A stretch of DNA of 64,000 bases from Combretum micranthum (Eukaryota; Streptophyta; Magnoliopsida; Myrtales; Combretaceae), in assembly GCA_024138025.1 (NCBI GenBank), contig JAMXBD010002242.1:1-64000 (forward strand). The letters run 5' to 3'. Within the stretch, counting starts at the first letter, position 1; the number at the start of each line of letters is the position of its first letter. Positions 49,862 to 61,044 of the stretch are shown here, piece after piece. The notes below the pieces were generated by a model. It made no database searches, was not told the DNA's origin, and was given only the letters and a program-made list of their open reading frames with translations. Position numbers and translations under genes: made by a program.

Positions 49862-51657
49862 TCATCCTGATTTTGTTTTCTTACCTCGCCGCTGGTACAC
49901 CAGCAACCCCTTTTCTTTTTGGCTTTGCCTGATGTCCGTGTTTTCATCCCTGCAACAAGTTGAGCTTCGATCCTTGAATTGATGACCAGTATTCTGCACT
50001 TCCTCTTCTTGAACATATGTTAATACTGAAAGAAGTTCCATGGGGAGAGCAGCAGGATCAAGCTCCCAGCATCCTTTAGGAGCATTTGGGCCTTCTTCAC
50101 CTGTAAGCACAAATGAAGGTACCTGATGTGAGAACCTAAACATTTCTTCTTTTGGAATTGTCCGTGTTTTTCTTGCATCTGGATGCTTCTTAAACACTGT
50201 CCTAAAGCCATAAGCTTTTACGAGTGGAGCAACTATCAGGCCTTTCTCCTCATCATAGTCTTCAAGAACTTCAACCATATCATAACTGTGCTTTACATCA
50301 TCTGGAGTGAAAATATTCCAGTCAGGAGACCAGTTCTGATAAAGTGCCCAGACATGTCCCTTTTGTGGATAAATTTGAATTGCCCCTCTTATGCCTTTTC
50401 TCCACCTCACCATATGAGAGAAAGCACTAAGAGAGTCATAAACTTCATGCTTCCCCTTTTGGAAGATGCCACTGGTCTTGGGAAAACCATGTCCAACCCA
50501 ATCCATAGGGCCAAATTCCAGGTTTCCTTCCGGAATAAGCCAATTGATTTCAATTTTAAATGGTCTCAAGGATATCACCTTATTGATAATAGCATAAAAT
50601 CGAGGCATCCCATCATCATCATCATAAATCGCCCACAGTTGATTGTGGCTGAATACTTCCTCCACCCGATCCTTGTCAAAATCATTGAAGTCTGAATCAG
50701 GAACAGCCATTAGTACTGGAACATAGTCAGCTGTTTGTGACTTGACATTGGGCCTAACAGCAGGAGACTTATTATTTTGTGTGCAATGTTAGCTTCTTTA
50801 AACTTGCTTACATTCCATTCCTTAAGCTTCTGACCAATATCTCTTCTGGCCTTATACATTAGTATGCTTCGAGTTTGTGACCGAGATAAATTCCTTGTAC
50901 CATCGTGCACCTTTATTTGAGCAGATCTAATTCTAGCAGCTGGCTTGTGAATCTTTTTAGTTAAAGATTCGGTAACAAGTCTATCTGTGTTTGCTCTCTT
51001 CTTGCCATGATTAAAATTGTTGGTAGATGGCCTGCTTGATGAGGAAGCAAGAACTACATTATTGTATAAAACATCAGTGGAAATTCGGTCTCCACAAGTT
51101 TTAAGAGATGACTCTCCACACCCTCCTTTCAGATGATTAAACACTGACTCGAATGCTTGAGTGAATATTATTGTTGAAGATGCCATTACAGGAGAAATGT
51201 TGGCATTTTCAAACCTAAGGCTTTGCAAAGATCCTAAACGAGCCTGATCTAAATAGACAACAGACCTTGACTGCTCGGATCTCTGCAGTGGTGATAATAT
51301 CTCAAAAGCTACAAAGGGGTTTCGACAGTTGTGGCAAAGTAAATTGTTGTTTAGGTACTGAATTGCATACTGATGCTTCATATGACACATTGGACATGTT
51401 GTCCAAAACGATGTCTTTGATTCCTTCAGACAAATTGAAGAAGTCTGAGGTAGAGTAGCAATAGTTTGATCCATTATGGTCTTACTCAAACCCTTTGCAT
51501 TGACATTTAAGCCAAATATTTCCACCCGATTAACATCCTTTCCTGCAAACTCCTTTCCTGACACCTCCTCTGTATTGTATTGTATCCTTTTGTAATCCAT
51601 GCTTTTAATCAGTTGACTCTTCTTTGATGTGCAATCTCCCTGGTAAAATATACGCAA
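49862..51657 (-). pseudogene. DnaJ-type DUF3444 protein lacking its J domain, frameshifted
   Basis: Two overlapping frames form one gene. The upstream frame (51657-50710, 315 codons) has a zinc ribbon, Cys88-x2-Cys91...Cys108-x2-Cys111 (CPMCHMKHQYAIQYLNNNLL), typical of large plant DnaJ proteins. The downstream frame (50710-49862, 282 codons) is a DUF3444 domain (DFNDFDKDRVEEVF, QLWAIYDDDDGMPRFYAII, YDSLSAFSH) with a basic tail. Family members carry ADYVPVLMAVPDSDF across the join, and that phase is present upstream of 50710, so a 1-nt change near 50770-50785 (in an AAAATAATAA run) separates the halves. Full-length relatives start with a DnaJ J domain with HPD; none is visible upstream within the window. 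A splice acceptor TTTTACCAG at 51642-51650 could have joined a lost upstream exon. The tandemly duplicated transposon-rich block begins about 700 bp upstream. Confidence 0.75.
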
Positions 51658-52356
51658 GCAGAATTAAACATCGATAAGTTTTCTATGGAGGGAAAAAAAC
51701 TAGAAAGAGAAAGAAAGAAAATATAGATTTATCAAAAATATGCTACAAGGATAATAAGTAATTGCAAGGAGCTCATCAATAAATTCAAACATAACGATTG
51801 AATAATTGGAAGTACGACATCAATCCTTAGAATCCTAGAAGAAAAGGAAAGTCAAAAGCAATGCATGCCTCCAATCTTTTGATTACGTTCAACTATAATT
51901 GGTAATTGAATCCTTTCCTAAATTCAATGATATTATTATGGATACAAAAATCCTAGTGCTCACAACATATACGGATTTCGTGTTGACCTTGACCAGGAAT
52001 ATCATAGATACCTCGTATAAATTGATCGATCCATCCTAGAATTTTCCTCTAATCTCAGACACAAACACAATGCAAGAGCACATAAAAAAATTCATTTGGA
52101 CAATGGTGCTGACCTTGTATGTTTTTGCTAGATCAAAATTGCAAGTAATTTTACTATTTTAGGCACTTGTTTCTTCTTCAATTGAGCAGTTCTGTTCATC
52201 GTTGCGACAAAGAAATAGTGTGGGAAAAAAAAACAATAAATATTTTTATTTAGAAAAAAAGCTTTGTTTGTTCTCTTCTCTCTCTTTCTCTCTCGTGAAA
52301 GAGAAGAGAAGAAGCCATATTCTGTTGCTTCTGTTCAAGCCTTTTCTTCTCCCGCA
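51658..52356. other. Interval between the DnaJ-like gene and the tandem block
   Basis: No J-domain sequence, exon or repeat end was recognised on either strand. A (TC)n-rich stretch at 52275-52305 is the only simple repeat. Confidence 0.45.
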
Positions 52357-54097
52357 AAAACGGACTTCTAGGGTAACTATTTGAGCGGGTAGTCGCATAG
52401 GGTACTCACTCCCACACTAAGAATCGATAGAGTTGGGATGAACATCAAAAGTTATATCAGGTATAGATATAAATTTTGTAGAGCCTCTTTTTAAAAGGTT
52501 TAGTACGGGCGGCTTTTCCTTTTTTTTTTTTTTTTTTTTTTACATTCATTTTATTTCAAAATGACAAAATAAAATACCAAAATTGTCTAAAAAGGACAAA
52601 CCAAACAAACTCTGCACATTACTAAAATTACTTTTTTAATTTTTTTTCACATGTTATTTATATTGAATAAGTGAAAATAACATAATATTATATATTACAA
52701 GAAATCACATTAAAGATCGTAAACTAGAAGTACCTAACTATATGAATCGTTACATATTGTTTTTAGCTGGAAATTTTTTTTTTGGTATTGTTCAATTTAT
52801 GATTCGAACCGTTTTTCTTTAGAAAAAATAAAAATAAATTCATCAAAAAATTAAAATTACTTATTTCTTATTACCAATGCAAACATAAACAATAATATTT
52901 AAAGTAATTATTTACAGAAACAAATATGTAGAACTTATAGCCAATAGTAGATTTTATTCATCATAAAATTATAATTATAAACTACTCTAACTTTATTGAA
53001 TTATCCTGAACTATAATTATATACTAGACTTGTTAAAATAAAAATGATATCATAATATTATATGCAAATTTTATTTTGTTGTATATAGATCAATTAGTAA
53101 TTAAATAATAGAAGTAGATTAATTTAAAAGATAAAGGGAAAATAATTAATATTAAAAACACTAAAGTCCAAAATCTAAAACTTATCTTATTTGTAAAAAC
53201 TACAATAATTCAAACATTATATGATTAATTATTTTAATTCTTATGAATGATATATCTATATAAAAAGTAATTAAAAAATCAAAAGAAAAAAATAATATAC
53301 CAAAATTTTATCATTCTTTTATTTTTTAAAATAAAAACAGCTATTGCCTTTCATATAAAGAAAATTAGCACACAATATACTTGTTCAAATTAACTTAGTA
53401 GTACTACGATAATTCCAAAAACATCCATGGAAAGCAGACCAGTGGTAACAGTGGATTATTGATAGAATGCTCCAACTGCAAAATTGCAAATGGCAAGGCA
53501 ATCAAATGGATATTTATTGAAAAGAGCATTGTCTAGGTTGCGTCGGATATGCAAATTTTAGTTATAGTTACTAAAGGAAATGTTTAAATTTTTTTGTTTG
53601 GTTATTGTCATTGAAAAACAAATAAATGAAATGATATTAAATATTAAGAAGCTCGCAAATATGGCTTTCTTTAGAATCTTCTTAAATATGGTAATATTGG
53701 ATGTGTAAGATATACTGAAAGTTTTGGGTGATGTTATTTATTGCTAAAACGTGAAGTGCCATCATTATGAAGAAAAAACTTCAAAATCTATTATGGAAAT
53801 AAACCATCCAAAAACTTCTCAATAATATTTTTACTATATAATCTTTTTTTTTTTTTTGAAAAAGTTCAAGTTTATTTCACTTATGGTACTTAAGCTTTTT
53901 CGAGTTTAACAAAATTATACTTAAACAAAATTTTCTTACAAGAAAATACTTCAACTTTTTATTTCTTGTACCCATGGTCAAGGTTGTTAAATTCGTGATT
54001 TTACATGTAATTATGAGAGAGTCTACAGGATTAGAATGTAGAATTGAAATGTAGAAATATAAGTTTTTACAATCTATACAAAATGGCTTTGAAAAAT

Positions 54098-54513
54098 AAG
54101 TAAATTATATCAAAAGGTCCCAACGTTTGGGGGTAAGTTCATTTAAGGTTCTAACGTTTCGAAAAATTCAAAAAAGGTTCGAACATTTGGAAAAATGAGT
54201 CAATTAAGGTTCCAACTTTTTTAGTAGTTCAAAAAGTAGTCCTAATATCTGGAGAGCATGCCAAGTAAGGTCTCTTCTGACACGTCAACAGGAGAAATAT
54301 TTAATTAAAACTCACAAAACCCTTATTCTAAGGTCTCCATTGACATATATCAACAAAAGAAATATTTAATCGAAACTCAAAAGATACTTTTCCAAACGTT
54401 GGGATATCTTTGATACTTTTCTAAAAGTTGGGATATCTTTTGAACTTTTGAAAATATTGGAATATTAAATGAACTTACCTTCAAATATTGAGACTTTCTA
54501 GTATAATTTACCT
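54098..54513. mobile_element. MULE-like MITE (unit 1)
   Basis: A 416-bp element whose ends are inverted: AAGTAAATTATATCAAAAGG at the left and, on the reverse strand, AGGTAAATTATACTAGAAAG at the right. The arms stay similar for about 100 bases and contain a repeated word of about 30-35 bp (GGTTCTAACGTTTCGAAAAA and variants). The flanks are TTTGAAAAAT (54088-54097) and TTTGAAGAAT (54514-54523), a 10-mer with one mismatch, as expected for a 9-10 bp MULE target duplication. It has no coding capacity. Confidence 0.7.
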
Positions 54514-54898
54514 TTTGAAGAATTACAAATATGCTTATAAAATTCATAAAAAACTTGAAATACATAATGCGTATAAAAAGAAAAATAAAAAAATTAATTC
54601 ATCTTTTTATAATAACTCTTAATTCATATATAACACATAAAAAAAGTGATTAAAGTTAAAATTAAGTTCTTTTATGATATTTTATTTGAAAGCACTTATG
54701 TATTGGAGAATATAAATCTTCAACTCATCTTAAATTTTAATTATGTAGAAGAAATAAATAAGTTTTCTTACAAACTTTATAGCTATAATTCAACTTGAAT
54801 GAATTCTATAAATGCAAAACATAAAAGTTGGGGGAAGGGAGGGAAAGAAATAGAGAAAGTGCAAAAATGAAATTGAAATATAATAGGAAAGATGTATC

Positions 54899-55139
54899 TG
54901 TTGAAATAGAGAGAGAGAAATATTGAGAAACAATAGCTTATCTATTTCATTCATTAAGAATTAATATATATACACAAATTGACCATTGCCAAAAGTTGCA
55001 AAAATAGGAAACTATCCTAGAATTAGAACACTAGAAAACTGTTGACTCTCTATTAATTACAATTAATTACATGGTTATTGCAATTGACTTTATTAAATTT
55101 ATACTATATAAAAAGTCTATTATAATTAATTCTCTAATA
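54899..55139 (-). repeat. Copia 3' LTR (unit 1)
   Basis: About 240 bp between TGTTGAAATAG (plus-strand left edge) and the purine tract (CATCTTGAGGGACA on the minus strand) that follows copia pol. RNase H coding sequence ends just beyond the purine tract, which fixes it as the 3' LTR of a minus-strand element. Confidence 0.65.
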
Positions 55140-56521
55140 TGTCCCTCAAGATGGAGCTACAGAGGAAAGGCCAATCTTGATCCTTAATTCTTGAAAGCAA
55201 CATGGAAGCGGTTTGGTAAGAGCATCGGCAAGTTGATCAGTTGAGGAAACATGAACAACACGAAGAGCACCTGATTGGACTTGATCCTAAATAAACTGAT
55301 AATCAATTGCCATATGTTTCATGTGCGAATGAAAGACTGGATTGGACTAGAGGTAGGTGGCATCACATTGTCACAATAGATGACAGGCGGTGTAGGAAGA
55401 GCGACACCAAGCTCTATGAGAAGGGAACAAATCCAATTAATTTCTAAAGCAGTAGTGACAACTGATTGATACTCAACTTCTGTTGATGACCAAGTAACAG
55501 TACACTGTTCTTGGATGACCGTGAAATAAGATGACAACCAAGATAGATAATATAGGCACTCGTAGAGATGTAGTCGTCTTTGTTGCTAGCCCAATCTGCA
55601 TCGAAAAATGCATGAAGAGAAAGTTGATTTTCCTTATGAAGAAATAACTCATGAGTCAATGTGCCACACAGATATCGAAGCAGTCGTTTGTAGCATTCCA
55701 ATGTTCAAATGTCGAGTGATGCATGAACTAGGAAAGTTTGTTAACAACATTTGCTATGTCTGGGCGAGTGAGACAGATACTGTAGATTGCCAACAATTGT
55801 TCTATACACTGTGTAGTCATTCTATGCAATACCTGAATTAAGTGTGAGATTGCTATATGTAGCAAGTGGTGTAGCAACAGGTTTTACACTAGACATTTTT
55901 GTCCAGACAAGAAGATCAGTGATGTAGCGCCTTTGACTAAGCATCAAACCAGATGCAGCGGTGAGAACCATAACGCATAGAAAATAAGACAAGGTGCCAA
56001 GATCCTTTATTGAGAATCTTTATACTAGGAGGTCTATGTAGTGATGAATAATGTTAATGTTGGTACCTATGATAATAATTTCATCCACATAAATAAGGAG
56101 ATATATAGTAATGTCTCTTGGGCAAAGAATGAATAAAGAAGTGTCTGTATGAGAGTTTGTGAACTAGACTCATGAGGAATTGGCAAAGTTCAAGGTACCA
56201 AGCCCATGGTGCCTGCTTGAGTCTATATGTAACCTTCTTTAATTTACATACATCTGTTGAATGGTCTCTATCAACAAAATCTTAGAGGCTGGGTCATGTA
56301 GACATCTTCGGAAAGATGGCCTTAAAGAAAGGCATTATTAACATTAACTAGCGCAACTGCAATCTCTGCTAACTGCCAAATGAAGAACAAGGCATATTGT
56401 TGTCGGCTTGCCAACTGGGCTAAAGGTGTCCTGATAATCCACTCTAGGTCATTTAAAAACCTTTGGCAACTAATCTGGCTTTGTACCTGTCAATAGAACC
56501 ATCAGGAAGCCATTTAGTTTG
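55140..56521 (-). pseudogene. Copia pol 3' part (unit 1), decayed
   Basis: Minus-strand translation shows reverse transcriptase pieces (the catalytic box reads YVDE near 56085, so the second Asp is changed) and RNase H with LHAFFDADWASNKDD (near 55600), TWSSTEVEYQSV and VIYCDN (near 55340). Frames are broken. It ends at the unit boundary at 56521. Confidence 0.8.
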
Positions 56522-58293
56522 AAAAACGGACTTCTGGGGTAAACTATTTGAGCGGGTAGTCGCATAGGGTACTCACTCCCACACTAAGAATCGATAGAGT
56601 TGGGATGAACATCAAAAGTTACATCAGGTTTATCGATATAAATTTTGTAGACTTTTTTAAAAGGTTTGGTACGGGCGGCTTTTCCTTTTTTTTTTTTTTT
56701 TTACAATCATTATGTTTTCAAAATGACCAAATAAAAATACCAAAATTATCTAAAAATGACAAAACCAAACAAACTCTGCACATTACTAATAAATTATTTT
56801 TTTTAACTTTTTCACATGTTATTTACATTGAATAATTGAAAATAAATAATATTTATTTACAAGAAATCACATTGAAGATCGTAAACTAGAAGTACTAACT
56901 ATATGAATCGTTACATATTGTTTTAGCTGGAAAATTTTTTTTTGGTATTGTTCAATTTATGATTCGAACGTTTTCCTTTAAAAAAAATAAAAATACATTT
57001 CATCGAAAAAATTAAAATTACTTATTTCTTATTACCAATGCAAACAAAATAATAATATTTAAAATGAATGATTTACAGAAACAAAATATGTAGAACTTAT
57101 AGCCAATAGTAGATGTATTTATCATAAAATTATAATTATAAACTACTCTAACTTTATTGAATTATCTTGAACTATAATATATACTAGACTTGTTAAATAA
57201 AAATATGTTATCATAATATAATATGCAATTTTTATTTTGTTGTTATAAACCAATTAGTAATTAAATAATAGAAGTAGATTAATTTAAAAGATAAAGGGAA
57301 AAAATTAATATTAAAAACATAAAGGCCAAAATCTAAAGCTTATCTTATTTGTAAAAAAACACTATAACAATTCAATATGATATGACTAATCATTTTAATT
57401 CTTATGAATGATATATTCTATATAAAAAGTAATTCAAAAAAATCAAAAGAAAAATATAACATATCCAAAATTTTATCATTCTTTTTTTTTTTTTTAATAA
57501 AAACAGCTAATACCTTTCTTATAAAGAAAATCAGCACACAATATACTTGTTCAAATTAACATAGAGTACTACGATAATTCCAAAAACATCCAAGGAATGC
57601 AGACCAGAGGTAACAGTGGATTATTGACAAAATGCTCCACTGCAAAATTGCAAATGGCAAGGCAATCCAATGGATATATTTATTGATCGGCGCCAAAAAA
57701 AAAAAAAAAAAGGATATATTTATTGAAAAGAGCATTGTCTAGGTTACATCGGATATGCAAATTTTAGGTTTAGTTACCAAAGGAAATGTTTAAATTTTGT
57801 TTGGTTATTGAAAAACAAATAAATGAAATGATATTAAATATTAAGAAGCTCCCAAATATGGCTTTCTTTAGGATCTTATTAAATATGGTAATATTGGGTG
57901 TGTAAGATATACACGAAAGTTTTGGGTGACGTTATTTATTGCTAAAAAGCGAAGTGCCATCATTATGAAGAAAATACTCAAAAATCTATTATGGAAACAA
58001 ACCATCCAAAAGCTTCTGAATAATATTTTTACTATACAATCTTTTTTTTTCTTTGGGAAAAGTATGGGTTTATTTCACTTTGGTACCTAAGCTTTTTCGA
58101 ATATAACAGAATTATACTTAAATATAATTTTTTGACAAGAAAATACTTCAACCTTTTATTTCTTATACCCAGAGTCAAGGTTGTTAAACTCGTAATTTTA
58201 CATGGAATCATAAGATAGTCTACAGAATTAGAACGTAGAATTGAAACGTAGAAAGTAAGTTTCTATAACCTATACAAAATGGCTTTGAAAAAT

Positions 58294-58683
58294 GGGTAAA
58301 CTATATCGAAAGATCCCAACATTTCGAGATAAGTTCATTTGAGGTCCTAACGTTTCGAAAAATTCAAATAAGGTCCGAACATTTGGAGACGTGGGTCAAT
58401 TAAGATTCCAACGTTTTTTAATAGTTTAAAAAGTAGTCATAATGTTTAGGGAGTATGCCGATTAAGGTCTCTTCTGACACATGTCAATAAGAGAATTATT
58501 TAATTAAAACTTATAAAACTCTTCTTCTAAGGTCTCCATTGACATATATCAACAGAAGAAATATTTAATTAAAACTCAGAAGACACTTTTCCAAATATTG
58601 GGATATCGTTTAAATTTTTTGAAATATTGGAATATTAAATGAACTTATCTCCAAATATTGAGACTTTCTAGCGTAATTTACCT
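58294..58683. mobile_element. MULE-like MITE (unit 2)
   Basis: The duplicate of the MITE at 54098. The ends read GGGTAAACTATATC and, reversed, AGGTAAATTACGC, with the same mismatched flanking 10-mers TTTGAAAAAT and TTTGAAGAAT. Since both units share site and mismatch, it was inserted before the block was duplicated. Confidence 0.7.
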
Positions 58684-59068
58684 TTTGAAGAATTGCATAT
58701 ATGCTTATAAAATTCACAAAAAACTTGAAATACATAATGGGTATAAAAAGAAAAATAAAGAAATTAATTCATATTTTTCATAATAACTCTTAATTCATAT
58801 GTAAAACATAAAAAAGTGATTAGAGTTAAAATTAAGTTCTTTTATGATATTTTGTTTGAAAGCAGTTATGTATTGGAGAATATAAATCTTCAACTCATCT
58901 TAAATTTTAATTATATAAAAAAAATAAATAAGTTTTCTTACAAACTTTATAGCTATAATTCAACTTGAATCAATTCTATAAATGTAAAACATGAGAGTTG
59001 GGGGAAGGGAGGGAAAGAAATGGAGAAAGTGCCAAAACGAAATTGAAATACAATAGGAAATATGTATC

Positions 59069-59298
59069 TATTGAAATAAAGAGAGAAATAATGACTTATC
59101 TATTTCATTGATTAAGAATGGATATATATACACAAATTGACCATTGCCAAGAGTTACAAAAATAGGAAACTATCCTAGAATTAGAAAACTAGAAAACTAT
59201 TGACTCTCTATTAATTACAATTAATTATATGGTTATTGCAATTAACTCTATTAAATTTAGACTATATATAAAGTCTATTATAATTAATTCTCTAATAT
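59069..59298 (-). repeat. Copia 3' LTR (unit 2)
   Basis: The counterpart of 54899-55139. Its plus-strand left end is TATTGAAATAAAG (the TG end is changed to TA). The purine tract TTGAGGGGACA on the minus strand is less eroded than in unit 1. Confidence 0.65.
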
Positions 59299-61044
59299 GT
59301 CCCCTCAAGATGGAGCTCGAGAGGCCAATCTTGATCCTTAATTCTTGAAAGCAACTTCACGGAAGCGGTTTGGTAAGAGCATCAATAAGTTGATCAGTTG
59401 AGGAAACATGAGCAATGTAAAGAGCACTTGATTGGACTTGATCCTGAATAAAGTGATAGTTAATTGCCATATGTTTCATGCGTGAATGAAAGACTGGATT
59501 AGACTAGGGATAGGTGGCACTAACATTGTCACAATAGATGATAGGCAGTGTGAGAAGAGTGACGCCAAGCTCTATGAGAAGGGACCAAATTCATTTGATT
59601 TCTAAAGCAGTAGCAGCAACTGATCAATACTCGAATTTGTTGATGATAGAGCAACAATACGTTGTTTTGGCTAAATAAGAAATAGGATGACGACTAAGAT
59701 TGACAATATAGGCATTCATAGAGATATAGTCATCTTTATTACTAGCCCAATCTGCATCGGAAAAGGCATGAAGAGAAAGTCGATTTTCCTTATGAAGAAA
59801 TAACTCGTGAGTCAATGTGACACACATATATCTAAGTAGTTATTTTGTGGCATTCTAATGTTCAAACATCGAGTGATGCATGAACTAGGAAAGCTTGTTA
59901 ACAACATATGTTATGTCTGGGTGAGTGAGATAGATATTGTAGATTGCCAAAAATTGTTCTATACTTTATAGTCATTCAGAGCGATACCTAAATGAAGTGT
60001 GAGATTGCTATCTATAGCAAGTGGTGTAGCAACAGGTTTTGCACTAGACTTTTTATCCGGACAAGAAGATCAATGATTTAGTGCCTTTGACTAAGCATCA
60101 GACCAGATAGAGTGGTGAGAACTACAATGCATAGAAAATAAGACAAGGTGCAAAGATCCTTGATTGAGAATCTTTCTACTAAGAGGTCAATGTAGTAATC
60201 AATAATGTGTTAATGTTAGTACCTATGATAATAATGTCATCTACATAAACAAGGAGATATATAGTAATGTCTCATGAGCAGAGAATGAATAAAGAAGTGT
60301 CTTCATGAGAGTTTGTGAACCTAGACTCAATGAGGAATTGGCAAAGTTCAAGGTACCAAGCCCATGGTGCTTGTGGTCCATATGCAGCCTTCTTTAATTT
60401 ACATACATCTTGGATGGTCTCTATTAACAAATCCTAGAGGCTGGGTCATGTAGATATCTTCGGAAAGATGGCCTTAAAGAAAGCATTATCAACATCTAAC
60501 TGGCATAATCGCCAACCTCTACTGATTGTCAAGTTTGGAACAAGACGTATTGTTGTCGGCTTGCCAATTAGGCTAAAGGTGTCATGATAATCCACTCCAT
60601 GTCATTGATGAAAACCTTTAGCAACTAATCTGGCTTTGTACTTGTCAATAGAACCATTATGAAGCTATTTAGTCTAAAAAACCTACTTACATCCAACAAG
60701 ATTCTGTTAAGAAGTAGATGGAATAAGCTCTCAAGTTCCATTCTAAACAAGAGCATCAAATTCATCATTCATAGCTTGTCTCCATTTGGGATCTTTTAGG
60801 GCTTGGTTAACAGTATGAGGCTAATGTCGGATAGTTAAGAAAGAACAGTAGTGAGATTCATCTTAGTTAGGGGTTTGTGGATGTTGTTTTTCGCTCTGGT
60901 GGTCAAGGTAGGTATTTTGATGGGTGGTTTGGTTGTGCTTGAAGTAGAAGAGGTCTTAAAATTGGATGGTTTATTGATAAACAATCAATGGTTAGGGCAT
61001 TTTATGACAGATGTTGACATGAGGAGTCCTTGGGGAAGGTATAT
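59299..61044 (-). pseudogene. Copia pol 3' part (unit 2), continuing into the linker
   Basis: Minus-strand translation from right to left shows the linker with TRAKNNIHKPL (near 60880) and a KIPNGDKL-type stretch, DVSRFFRLN, then the reverse transcriptase with an intact YVDDI box (near 60240) and RNase H with LHAFSDADWASNKDD (near 59780). The frame is broken by stops. It extends about 350 bp further upstream in the element than unit 1 and is then cut by the LTR starting at 61045. Confidence 0.8.

Larger units (their letters stand above)
52357..56521. repeat. Tandem 4.17-kb block, unit 1
   Basis: The unit begins AAAAACGGACTTCTAGGGTAAC, and the same sequence (one or two changes) restarts at 56522. 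The whole unit can be followed line by line in unit 2 with scattered substitutions and short indels (estimated by eye near 90% identity). It includes a flank of about 2.5 kb, a MULE-like MITE, a copia LTR and part of a copia pol gene. Unit 1 stops abruptly inside the copia reverse transcriptase, where unit 2 begins. Confidence 0.88.
56522..60686. repeat. Tandem 4.17-kb block, unit 2
   Basis: A direct copy of unit 1. At about 60686 homology with the start of the next unit ends and the copia coding sequence instead continues normally, so unit 2 retains the original copia junction and the duplication breakpoint is the one at 56521/56522. A 30-bp A-rich insertion (near 57690-57720, with GATATATTTATTG doubled) distinguishes it from unit 1. 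Confidence 0.88.

Noticed and set aside
50183..50695. 170-codon plus-strand frame
   Set aside because: It lies opposite the conserved DUF3444 coding sequence and is its shadow.
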